This document shows, piece by piece, positions 1-8,004 of a DNA stretch of 23,264 bases. Below the pieces are notes generated by a model that worked only from the letters and a program-made list of their open reading frames with translations, ran no database searches and had not been told where the DNA came from. Numbering within the stretch: the stretch's first letter is position 1; every line of letters begins with the position of its first letter. This DNA comes from CAIRYW01 sp964555825 (lineage in GTDB: Bacteria > Patescibacteriota > Minisyncoccia > Phycocordibacterales > CAIRYW01): positions 1 through 23,264 of the forward strand of contig CAZKTY010000009.1 of the NCBI GenBank assembly GCA_964555825.1, read 5' to 3'. The position numbers and the translations under genes are program-made.

Positions 1-808
1 ATATTTCTGAGATCTTTGAGATATTCCAATTCAATTTATTTATTAGTTCATCCCTAGAAAGAGGAACAGCTAATGTTTCAATAAGTTTTTTTTCTTCTAT
101 CGACAGGTCGGTAAAAAGTGAAAGCTGATCTTTTTTCTTTTCAATATTGATCCCTAAAGCTTCCAGAACATCCAAGCTTGTTTCGATCGGTGTTGCACCA
201 AGTTTGATCAACATATGAGGTCCTTCAGAATTTTTTGAGAAGATCGAACCTGGTACTGCTAGGACATCTCTCCCAAAATCTGTTGCCAGTTTTGATGTGA
301 TCAACGTACCTGATGGTTTTTCTGCCTCAATGACCAATGTTGCTTTGGCAATTCCAGCCATTATTCTGTTCCTCTTAGGAAAGGTCCATATTGCAGCTCT
401 TTCTTTTGGATCAAATTCTGATAATAGACATCCTCCAGAGTCTAAGATCTTTTTTGCTAGATCTAAGTGCATCCTAGGATATATCACTTGTTCATCCAAT
501 CCAGATCCGGGAATAGCTATTGTTTGAATTCCTGCTTCAAGAGCTGCTATGTGGGCTTCACTATCAACTCCTAGTGCAAGTCCTGAAACTATTACTATTG
601 GATATCCTTTTAGACCAGAAATTATTTTTTTGATTGATTCTCTTCCATAAGGACTGATCTTTCTTGATCCAACCACTGTCAAAAGAATAAGATCATTCCG
701 TGGTAATTTCCCTCTGATATAAAGTTTTTGTGGAGGAGAAGGTATCTCGCAAAGTGCCCTAAAGACCTCCTTAGTCCATATTTGATATATTGGATATTTT
801 TCTAACAT
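1..808 (-). CDS. dprA: DNA-processing protein DprA (C-terminus cut by window edge)
   Basis: DprA binds incoming single-stranded DNA during natural transformation and loads RecA on it. Reading the minus strand from an ATG at 808-806 gives an open frame of about 269 codons running off the left edge. Family motifs are clear: SGLALGVDSEAH (residues 75-86), LLSEFDP (128-134) and FPKRNRIMAG (143-152) of the Rossmann-like core, followed by the usual GTLIT segment. The last ~35 visible residues look like the start of the C-terminal winged-helix domain. There is little N-terminal extension before the core, so an N-terminal SAM-like domain appears absent or minimal. It is divergent to serS with only 44 bases between start codons. 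CPR genomes commonly keep dprA together with comEC and type IV pili, but none of those genes is visible here. The identification is secure; the 3' end is outside the window. Confidence 0.95.
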   Translation of the reverse strand, partial: MLEKYPIYQIWTKEVFRALCEIPSPPQKLYIRGKLPRNDLILLTVVGSRKISPYGRESIKKIISGLKGYPIVIVSGLALGVDSEAHIAALEAGIQTIAIPGSGLDEQVIYPRMHLDLAKKILDSGGCLLSEFDPKERAAIWTFPKRNRIMAGIAKATLVIEAEKPSGTLITSKLATDFGRDVLAVPGSIFSKNSEGPHMLIKLGATPIETSLDVLEALGINIEKKKDQLSLFTDLSIEEKKLIETLAVPLSRDELINKLNWNISKISEI

Positions 809-840
809 TCCGATCTTTTTTAAATATTAAAAAATAGTGT

Positions 841-846
841 TATTAT
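841..846 (+). promoter_or_regulatory. Extended -10 promoter of serS, predicted leaderless
   Basis: TATTAT is preceded by TGT (838-840), an extended -10. Its last base lies 7 nt before the serS ATG at 853, so transcription would start at or within a base or two of the start codon. No good -35 hexamer is present. The start point is inference from spacing. Confidence 0.5.
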
Positions 847-852
847 TTTACT

Positions 853-2145
853 ATGCTTGATATTAAATTCATAAAAGAGAATAGGGAGATCGTAGAAACT
901 GCTACAAAGAATAAAAATAGGCAGATAGATTTTGATAAGCTTCTTTCGCTGTACGAAGAAAAAAAGACCTTACGAACAGAGATAGACAATATTAATCAGA
1001 AGAGAAATGAAGCTCAAAAGACCCGTAACATTGAAGAAGGTCAAAAACTTAAGATAGAACTGGAAGAGACTGAGAAAAAATTTGCTGAAAAAGATAAAGA
1101 GTTTCTAGGTTTGATGCTGAAGGTTCCTAATATATATTCTCCAGATACACCAGTTGGACCAGATGAAAGCGGCAATCAAGTCCTAAGACAATGGGGAGAA
1201 AAAAGACAATTTTCATTCAAACCAAAAGAACATTTCGAGATCGGAGCCGAACTAGGAGTGATTGATACAGAAACAGCAACAGAAGTTGCTGCTCCACGCT
1301 TTGCATATTTAAAAGGTGACTTAGCTCTTCTTCAGTTTGCTCTTCTTCAATTTTGTTTAGAATTCCTTACTTCTAAAGAAGCTCTTTTCAAGATCGCTCG
1401 TGAAGCAAATCTAAATATTTCTGTTGATGCTTTTATACCAGTCATACCTCCAGTTTTTGTAAAACCAGCGGTACAGAACAGAATGGCAAGATTTATGACA
1501 CCAGAAGAGCATTATTTATTTCCTGAAGATAACTTAATGCTTATTGGTAGTGCTGAGCATACTCTTGGAGCTCTTCATATGGATGAAATATTCGAGGAAA
1601 AAGATCTACCGATCCGTTATGCTGGATATTCAACTGCTTTTAGAAGAGAAGCAGGTTCATATGGGAAAGATACAAAAGGTATCATTAGAGTGCATCAGTT
1701 CGATAAATTAGAAATGGAAGTATTCTCTTTGCCTGAAAATTCTATTATGGAACAAAATTTTCTAGTTGCTATCCAAGAACATGTTTTGAAAAGTCTTGGT
1801 CTTCCTTATCAGGTTGTTGCTGTTTGTTCTGGGGATATGGGCTTTCCAGATTATAGACAACTAGATATTGAAACATGGATGCCCGGACAGGATAAATATA
1901 GAGAGACCCATAGTTCCGATCTAACTGCTGGTTTCCAACCAAGGAGGCTTAACACAAGAGTAAAGAGAAAGGACGGTAAGGTTGAGTATGTTCATATGAA
2001 TGATGCCACCGTAGTTGCTGTTGGAAGGACTTTGGTTGCGATAATCGAGAACTACCAAACAATGGATGGAAAAGTTGAGATACCAAAAGTACTTCAAAAA
2101 TATATGTTCGGAAAGACAATTATAGATAAGTTACCGATCCTTTGA
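853..2145 (+). CDS. serS: Seryl-tRNA synthetase
   Basis: Class II aminoacyl-tRNA synthetase that charges tRNA-Ser (and tRNA-Sec where present) in the cytoplasm. The 430 residues match the normal family length. The N-terminal ~100 residues form the charged helical arm (rich in K, E, R) that contacts the tRNA long variable arm. Class II motif 2 is visible at FRREAGSYG (from residue 263) with the following RVHQFDKLEM, and motif 3 at GRTLVAIIENYQ (from residue 391). The ATG at 853 gives the expected MLDIKFIKEN start. There is no Shine-Dalgarno sequence, and an extended -10 sits 7 nt upstream, suggesting a leaderless mRNA. It is the first of a plus-strand series running to 7987 and is divergent from dprA. 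Confidence 0.98.
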   Translation: MLDIKFIKENREIVETATKNKNRQIDFDKLLSLYEEKKTLRTEIDNINQKRNEAQKTRNIEEGQKLKIELEETEKKFAEKDKEFLGLMLKVPNIYSPDTPVGPDESGNQVLRQWGEKRQFSFKPKEHFEIGAELGVIDTETATEVAAPRFAYLKGDLALLQFALLQFCLEFLTSKEALFKIAREANLNISVDAFIPVIPPVFVKPAVQNRMARFMTPEEHYLFPEDNLMLIGSAEHTLGALHMDEIFEEKDLPIRYAGYSTAFRREAGSYGKDTKGIIRVHQFDKLEMEVFSLPENSIMEQNFLVAIQEHVLKSLGLPYQVVAVCSGDMGFPDYRQLDIETWMPGQDKYRETHSSDLTAGFQPRRLNTRVKRKDGKVEYVHMNDATVVAVGRTLVAIIENYQTMDGKVEIPKVLQKYMFGKTIIDKLPIL

Positions 2146-2199
2146 TCTGTGTAGGTAGTTTTTAGGAAGAAAGCTTGTTTAATTTTTTAATTTATTATT

Positions 2200-3003
2200 G
2201 TGAGATCAAGGATACAAATAAAAGTTAGCAAGAAACAACACAAAAAAAGTAGCAAAGGCTACTTGTTTTTTATTATTTTTATACTGATCATTGTTGGGTC
2301 ATTCTTTGGGGCACATTATGTATTCAATTTATCCCAATTTAGGATCAATCAAATAAAGATATCAGAGTTGTCATATGCTGATAATGATTCTTTCCAAAAT
2401 ATGGCTTCCTCAACGATCTCTGGTTCATATTTTTGGGGTCTTGTTCCAAAAGACAGTATTTTCTTTTATCCTAAATCAGATCTGATAAATAAATTTCAGG
2501 ATCCTGATGTAAAGGCTTTGCAAATTTCTGTAAGTGGAAACACTTTAAATATTGATATAACTGAAAGGCATGCAGTTTTTCTTTGGTGCAATAATGACAG
2601 TAGTGTTTGTGATTACATAGATCAGGACGGTGTATCTTTTTCTGTTGCACCTCAAATTGATGGAGGTGCCTACGTAGTGTTTATGGATGGAAGAGATCCT
2701 CAGGTAGGGGTTTCGGCTCTTTCAAAAGAGGATATTGATACCATCTCTCAAATGATAGATTATTCAAAAGGACTTGGTTTTTCTATCATCAAATTTGATG
2801 CGGGCAGCAGAGAATCGAATCTTTATGATTCAACTGGAATGTCCATAAAATTTGATCTGGATAATAATGTAGCAAGCTCAACTTTTTATCTTAAGGAGGT
2901 CCTATCTTCTAACGAACTCAAAAATCTTGATAAAAGTAGTATTGAATATTTGGATCTGAGATTCGGGAATAAGATCCTTCTTAAGAGGAATGGTTCAGTT
3001 TGA
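2200..3003 (+). CDS. ftsQ: FtsQ/DivIB-like POTRA-domain cell-division protein
   Basis: Predicted bitopic membrane protein of 267 residues, likely a divisome component of the FtsQ/DivIB family. It has a basic cytoplasmic tail (residues 1-20), one transmembrane segment (about 21-42), then a POTRA-like module beginning FRINQIKI and containing the typical ...ISVSGNTLNIDITERHAVFLW strand pattern. This is followed by YIDQDGVSF, which matches the 'D.G..F' turn seen in FtsQ proteins. The start is GTG at 2200; no upstream ATG gives a better N-terminus. It lies 54 nt after serS with no clear terminator between them, so it may be co-transcribed. FtsQ sequences diverge strongly, so the family call rests on architecture and the POTRA motifs rather than strict identity. 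Confidence 0.75.
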   Translation: MRSRIQIKVSKKQHKKSSKGYLFFIIFILIIVGSFFGAHYVFNLSQFRINQIKISELSYADNDSFQNMASSTISGSYFWGLVPKDSIFFYPKSDLINKFQDPDVKALQISVSGNTLNIDITERHAVFLWCNNDSSVCDYIDQDGVSFSVAPQIDGGAYVVFMDGRDPQVGVSALSKEDIDTISQMIDYSKGLGFSIIKFDAGSRESNLYDSTGMSIKFDLDNNVASSTFYLKEVLSSNELKNLDKSSIEYLDLRFGNKILLKRNGSV

Positions 3004-3047
3004 TCAATGTAGACCGGAAAAATAAGGAATAAGAAAAGTCATCGTGA

Positions 3048-3053
3048 TATAAT
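3048..3053 (+). promoter_or_regulatory. Extended -10 promoter before the membrane-protein/Clp genes
   Basis: TATAAT with TGA immediately upstream (3045-3047), a consensus extended -10. The predicted start near 3060 leaves a leader of only about 11 nt before the ATG at 3071. No convincing -35 is seen. Confidence 0.55.
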
Positions 3054-3070
3054 CAACATACAATATTTAA

Positions 3071-3463
3071 ATGTTTAAAATATTCTTTGCATACATACAT
3101 TGGCATTACACGAGGGCTTTGCTTGAACTTTTTGGGAATATAAAGATATTTTTACAGTTTCTTTATAACTTTTTTTCGATCGGAACACTTACCTCGACCT
3201 TTTTTTCACCTTGGCTTGGTCTTGGTGAAGAATATAAGGAAGGTATGATACTTAATTTTGCTGATCATTTGAGTTCTTTCTTTGTGAATACAATGATGAG
3301 ACTGATAGGAGTTATTGTGAGATCTGTTGTCATTTTGGTTGGTTTGATAGCAATGCTTTGTGGAGCTTCTCTTGGAATATTGTTTGTGTTGATCTGGATC
3401 TTGTATCCGATCATTATTATTTTGCTTTTATTATCAGGAATTCGTTTAATGTTCATATCCTAG
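3071..3463 (+). CDS. Small integral membrane protein, partner candidate of the Clp-like ATPase
   Basis: I do not recognise a named family. The 130-residue product is very hydrophobic: an aromatic-rich amphipathic N-terminal part (1-60) containing TSTFFSPWLGLGEEYKEG, then two likely transmembrane helices at about 79-98 and 100-121. Its TAG stop (3461-3463) is followed directly by the ATG of the AAA+ ATPase at 3464, so the two are almost certainly co-expressed and possibly translationally coupled. Because the ATPase itself begins with two transmembrane helices, the two proteins could form one membrane complex. That is inference from gene order and topology only. Confidence 0.75.
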   Translation: MFKIFFAYIHWHYTRALLELFGNIKIFLQFLYNFFSIGTLTSTFFSPWLGLGEEYKEGMILNFADHLSSFFVNTMMRLIGVIVRSVVILVGLIAMLCGASLGILFVLIWILYPIIIILLLLSGIRLMFIS

Positions 3464-5855
3464 ATGGACCCCCTAATTAAAAAATACGCTCCAGAGTTAG
3501 CTCCAATTCTTCTTTTAGAGGATATTATTTCTCACAGGATAAGAAGAAGAATAATCAAATTACTTTTTGTAGTTTTTTTGATAGCCTTAGGTATATTTTT
3601 GTTCACAGAAGATACTCTTTCAAGAGGTATATTTATATCTATTTTTGCATTGATAATGATATTTGAGGCACTCGAAGCTTATTTCTATTCCAGCTATGCG
3701 AGCTCCTTTAGAGGTAGTAATTCCATGGTTTTTCCATTTGCTGAGATCATATTCAATGCAAGAGGGGGAGATATTATCAGAAGTTTTTTCTTTTCTGATC
3801 TTGGCTATGAGGTGATGATGAGGTTGGACATCTCTGAGGACGCAATAATTGAATATTTGAAATTGAGACCAAAAGATGGAACAGAATTGATAAATTCAGA
3901 ACTTACCAATGAAAATTTTGCTGATGAATTATTAAAGATTGATTCTCTTAAAAATTTCTTATTAGAGAACTCGATTTCAGCTGAGGAATTCAAAGGGTGC
4001 TTTTCTTGGGTTGTCTCAATGTATGAGGATGATATAGAAAGAGAAAGATTTTGGTCTGCAGATAGTCTTTTGACGATCTCTCCTATAGGCAAGGATTGGG
4101 CCTTTAAGAAAACATATCTTTTGGAAAAGATAGCTCGCAATCTTACTGATGATCAGTCGGGACATTTAGATGGTCTCAAAATGCTTTATGAAGATGTAGT
4201 CTCAAGAGTTGAAAGAGTCCTTTCAAAAGAAAGAGGTGCAAATGCGATCCTTGTTTGTGAAAGTGAGGAAGAGGGTGTTGATATTGCTAATTTACTTGCT
4301 GAGAAGATAAAGCAAGGAAAGATCTATCCACTTCTGAAACACAAAAAAGTATTTTTGATAGAGCCTGAGGNNNNNNNNNNTAATAATTGAAAGTTCATCT
4401 GATGGAATGGATTCTCAAAGTATGTTGTTCAATGCTCTTGCTGAAGCTTTAGCTGCAAAAAACACAGTTGTTGTTTTTCCAAGATTTTTGGCTTTTGTTA
4501 GGAGTCAGGGTGCAACAGGAGCCGATATTCTTTCTTCTATAAGACCTTTTTTGGATTCCCAAGCGATCAGTTTGTTATTGATCGAGGACATAAGTACTTT
4601 TGATGAAGGTCAAGTTGAATATTCAAATCTTTCTCAATCAATGGAGGTTGTTCGATTCGAAGCAAGCGGTGGCGAAGCCGGACTTTCAATGCTTGAAAAA
4701 GAAGCAAGGAATATCGAAAATATGAATGGGATATATATTACTTTCCCAGCTGTCTTAGCAGCTTTGACCGAAGCTCAAAGAAATTTCACTGACAGAACAC
4801 CTTTCAATGAATCAAGAAATATCCTAGTTGAAGCAGTTCCTTATGTAGCTCAGCAAGGAAAAAGAAAAATTTCTAAGAAAGATATTTTGAAGGTTGTTGA
4901 AGAAAAAACAGGTGTTCCAAATTCAATACCTGATGATGAGGAGAAAGTAAAACTTCTTGATCTTGAAAAGACACTTCACAATAGGATCATCGGACAAGAT
5001 GAAGCTATAAAGTCTATTTCATCAGCTCTTCGAAGGTCTCGTGCAGGTATTTCAAGTAAAGATAGACCGATCGGATCTTTTCTATTTTTGGGTCCTACTG
5101 GAGTTGGAAAGACTGAAACTGCAAAAGCATTAGCTGAAGTAATGTTCGGCAGTGATACAAAAATGTCACGAATTGATATGTCAGAATATCAAGGAGGAGA
5201 TGCACTTCCACGTCTTATTGGTTCATACGGTCAGCATAAGCAGGGTTCATTATCTACATTGCTTCGTGATAATCCATACGGAGTTGTTCTTCTTGATGAA
5301 TTCGAAAAAGCTACATCAGAGATACACAATCTCTTCTTGCAGGTATTAGATGAAGGATTCTTTACAGACGGGGAAGCAAAAAAGATCAATGCCAGAACAA
5401 GCGTTTTTATAGCAACTTCGAATGCCGGTAGCGATCTTATTTGGGATATCGTAAAGTCTGGAGAAAATCTCTATGATTCAAAAGATAAGATAGTTGATCA
5501 AATAATCAAAGAAAAGATATTTGCTCCAGAACTTATTAACAGATTTGATGGCGTGATCCTTTTCCATCCACTTTTGGAAAATGAATTGAAACAAGTCGCA
5601 AGCTTAATGTTGAATTCTTTGAATAAGAGACTTCAGGAAAAAACGATCAGTCTCGATATAACTCCTGAATTGTTAAATTTTTTGATCGAAAAAGGTACCG
5701 ATCCTAAATTTGGTGCAAGACCAATGAGAAGAGCTATTGAAGAGGATGTTGAGGAAAAAATAGCCTCTGGAATTATAAATGGAGATCTAAAACCTGGAAT
5801 GCATGCAAGCTTTGAAACAGATAATGATTCTGTTAAACTGAGATCAAATGGATAA
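3464..5855 (+). CDS. Membrane-anchored Clp/Hsp100-type AAA+ ATPase with degenerate D1 (interrupted by assembly gap)
   Basis: One gene split by ten Ns at 4371-4380. The frame before the gap and the open frame after it (ATA ATT GAA from 4383) agree if the true gap is a multiple of three. Order: two transmembrane helices (residues ~31-50 and 55-75), a Clp-N-like helical region, then a D1 module that aligns along its length with ClpC D1. In D1 the Walker A position reads CESEEEGVD instead of GEPGVGKT, Walker B reads VVVFPRFLAF with no DE, and the arginine-finger region is not conserved. D2 is intact: GPTGVGKTE (5091-5117), VVLLDEFEKA, the sensor IATSNAG, ELINRFD and GARPMRR. There is no coiled-coil M domain between D1 and D2, no IGF/VGF-type ClpP-binding tripeptide, and the D2 pore loop is shortened. 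It overlaps dacA by 8 nt. A role as an unfoldase or remodeller at the membrane is inference; dependence on ClpP looks doubtful. Confidence 0.85.
4371..4380. other. Assembly gap (10 N) inside the AAA+ ATPase gene
   Basis: Ten Ns, probably a scaffolding placeholder of arbitrary size. Taken literally they shift the frame and create a false stop just downstream (4388-4390). Alignment to ClpC D1 (KVFLIEPE before, LFNALAEAL after) suggests that only a few residues are missing. Confidence 0.97.
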
Positions 5856-6978
5856 TAAGGATTTTAAACAGAAACCAATATTTATCAAAACTACTGAGCT
5901 TGGCCCACATAATGAGAAAGTAGCTTTTATTTCTGAGTCTCCATACCATGGAGCCAGCACAAAAAGAGCCTTGGTCTGGGGTTTTGCTTCTATCGTTGTA
6001 GGTGTATCTGCAATGAATTTCATCCTATATTTTGGCGATCAAGCAAAGACGTTGCTTGTTGGAAATGGAAATAATGCTTCAAGCGCCATTGCCATGAATT
6101 CTGATGATTCAAATACTCAAGGAGGTTCAAACGATTCATCAAATATATCTGCAGGCGACAGAGCAGCTGCTTCAGTTGAGAATGCAACAACCACAGGAAA
6201 ATATTATTTTTTGAATGAGAATAATCAGACCCCTAGAGTTTCGGCTCTTGCTTTTGCAGTTGCCGATCTTGATACAGGAGAAACGATAATAAATAAAAAT
6301 GCTGATACTATTCTTCCTCCTGCTTCTGTTACAAAACTTTTGACCTCAGTAGTTGCAAAAGAGAATATCAGCTTGCATCAGGAATTAGTAGTGAATGCAT
6401 CTGCACTTTCTCCAATAAATACTGAAGGAGAACTTTCTCCAGGACAAAAACTTCTATTGACGGATATTTTGTATCCATTACTCATGGAATCGTCAAATGA
6501 TGCTGCTGAAGTAATTGCACAGAACTATGAAAAAGGTAGGAGTGCTTTTATTGAAAAGATGAATAGCAAAGCAAAGGAGATTGGAATGCTAAATACTAAT
6601 TTTGTAGAACCAAGCGGAGTTTCCCACGATAATTCAACGACAGCTAATGACCTATTAAAGCTAGGTATGTATGTCTATAAGAATCATCAGGAAATATTAG
6701 ATATAACAAGAGTGAAGCAATATGCTATAAGTGGTCACATTTGGCTCAACGGCAACCACATGATGCAGATAAATACTTTTCTAGGGGGTAAAAATGGCTA
6801 TACAGAAGCAGCGGGCGAGACAACTCTTACTTTCTTAAATATTAAGATCGGTGATGTAAAAAGGAATATCCTTGTAACAATATTAAAGAGTCCAGACAGA
6901 AAAGCAGACGCTGATACTATTGTTAGATTTATTGAGAATAATATGAGATATTCTGTTTCTGGAAATCTTGATCAATAA
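5848..6978 (+). CDS. dacA: D-alanyl-D-alanine carboxypeptidase (peptidase S11, PBP5/DacA-like)
   Basis: Trims the terminal D-Ala from peptidoglycan stem peptides outside the membrane. The 376 residues contain a cytoplasmic tail, one transmembrane helix (~41-63), a Ser/Asn/Asp-rich linker (~75-115) and the S11 catalytic domain. Catalytic motifs: SVTK (S160, K163), SSN (215-217) and KNG (315-317) in GGKNGYTEAAGE. The third motif is KTG in most family members, so N316 is a variation. Classical DacA has a cleaved signal peptide and a C-terminal amphipathic anchor; here an uncleaved N-terminal anchor replaces both. The ATG at 5848 overlaps the end of the ATPase gene by 8 nt. The only other plausible reading is a related S11 serine hydrolase with altered specificity. 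Confidence 0.9.
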   Translation: MDNKDFKQKPIFIKTTELGPHNEKVAFISESPYHGASTKRALVWGFASIVVGVSAMNFILYFGDQAKTLLVGNGNNASSAIAMNSDDSNTQGGSNDSSNISAGDRAAASVENATTTGKYYFLNENNQTPRVSALAFAVADLDTGETIINKNADTILPPASVTKLLTSVVAKENISLHQELVVNASALSPINTEGELSPGQKLLLTDILYPLLMESSNDAAEVIAQNYEKGRSAFIEKMNSKAKEIGMLNTNFVEPSGVSHDNSTTANDLLKLGMYVYKNHQEILDITRVKQYAISGHIWLNGNHMMQINTFLGGKNGYTEAAGETTLTFLNIKIGDVKRNILVTILKSPDRKADADTIVRFIENNMRYSVSGNLDQ

Positions 6979-6991
6979 CTGATCTCAAAAT

Positions 6992-7987
6992 ATGCAAAAT
7001 AAAAATTTCTGGAGCAAATTGCCAAAACCTTTTTTCGCTTTAGCTCCTATGGCTGATGTGACTGACTGTGCTTTTCGCGCACTTATAGCAAAATATGGGA
7101 AACCTGATGTTCTTTGGACTGAATTTGTTTCTGCCGACGGGCTTTGTTTGGCTCCTAAGACTGGAAGGGAAAAGTTGTTGAAGAATCTTGAATACACAAA
7201 AGCTGAAAAACCTATCGTTGCTCAGATCTTTGGATCCAAACCTGAATACATAGAAAAAGCATCAAGACTTGTTGTTGATCTTGGTTTTGATGGAGTTGAT
7301 ATAAATATGGGATGTCCAGATAAGGCAATTGAAAGACAATGTGCTGGAGCTGCGATGATGAAAGATCCTAAATTGGCCAAAGAAATAATTCGGGCAGCGA
7401 AAAGAGGTGCTGCTAGTGGTAAAAATAATATTTCTGTTTCTGTAAAGACCAGAGTTGGTTTTAATAAAGTAGAACTTGAAAAATGGATACCAGCGATCTT
7501 GGAAGAAGATATTGATGTTTTGACCGTACATGCAAGGACTCGCAAAGAAATGTCAAAAGTTCCTGCGAATTGGGATCATATAAAAAGAACTGTTGAAATA
7601 AGAAATGAAATGGGAAAAACTACTTTGATAATTGGCAATGGGGATGTAAAAAGTGTTGAGGAAGGGATTCTTAGAGTTAAAGAAACTGGTTGCGATGGAA
7701 TAATGATAGGTCGCGGTATCTTTGGTAACCCATGGCTATTCTCGAAAAAAAAGAAGGAGATAACAACAAAAGAAAAGCTTAAGGTCTTGATCGAACATAC
7801 AAAACTCTTTGAAAAGAAATTAACTGGTTTCAAGAATTTCTCAGTAATGAAAAAACATTTCAAGGCATATGTTAATGAATTTCCAGGATCAAAGGAATTG
7901 CGGGAAAAACTTATGGAAACTGAAAATTCTAGCGAAGTAGAGGTAATAATAGGGGATTTTCTTAAAACTATTGACATAAAAAAATAA
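6992..7987 (+). CDS. dus: tRNA-dihydrouridine synthase (Dus family)
   Basis: FMN-dependent reductase that converts uridine to dihydrouridine in the tRNA D-loop, acting in the cytoplasm with NADPH. The 331 residues form the TIM barrel: ALAPMADVTD near the N-terminus (FMN site), NMGCP with the catalytic Cys at about residue 108, VKTRVGF, TVHARTRKEM, IGNGDV and MIGRGIFGNPWLF (phosphate binding), then the C-terminal helical domain. It resembles DusB-type proteins most, but I cannot fix the subclass by eye. It starts 13 nt after dacA with no Shine-Dalgarno. The -35 box of the following RNA gene lies inside its last codons. Confidence 0.95.
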   Translation: MQNKNFWSKLPKPFFALAPMADVTDCAFRALIAKYGKPDVLWTEFVSADGLCLAPKTGREKLLKNLEYTKAEKPIVAQIFGSKPEYIEKASRLVVDLGFDGVDINMGCPDKAIERQCAGAAMMKDPKLAKEIIRAAKRGAASGKNNISVSVKTRVGFNKVELEKWIPAILEEDIDVLTVHARTRKEMSKVPANWDHIKRTVEIRNEMGKTTLIIGNGDVKSVEEGILRVKETGCDGIMIGRGIFGNPWLFSKKKKEITTKEKLKVLIEHTKLFEKKLTGFKNFSVMKKHFKAYVNEFPGSKELREKLMETENSSEVEVIIGDFLKTIDIKK

Positions 7988-7998
7988 AGTGGTAATAT
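7971..7998 (+). promoter_or_regulatory. Strong sigma-70 type promoter of the structured RNA
   Basis: TTGACA (7971-7976), a 16-nt spacer and TAATAT (7993-7998) with an upstream TGG (7990-7992), i.e. a full consensus -35 plus an extended -10. It is the best promoter in the window. Predicted start is near 8005. The -35 overlaps the 3' end of the dus reading frame. Confidence 0.8.
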
Positions 7999-8004
7999 CT
8001 TAAA

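Noticed and set aside
297..527. Plus-strand 76-codon frame near the left edge
   Set aside because: It is antisense to the clear dprA core motifs.
4371..4406. A genuine frameshift or two separate genes at the Clp ATPase
   Set aside because: The break coincides with ten Ns, and the downstream frame is open from the gap and continues the ClpC D1 alignment; an arbitrary gap length explains it.
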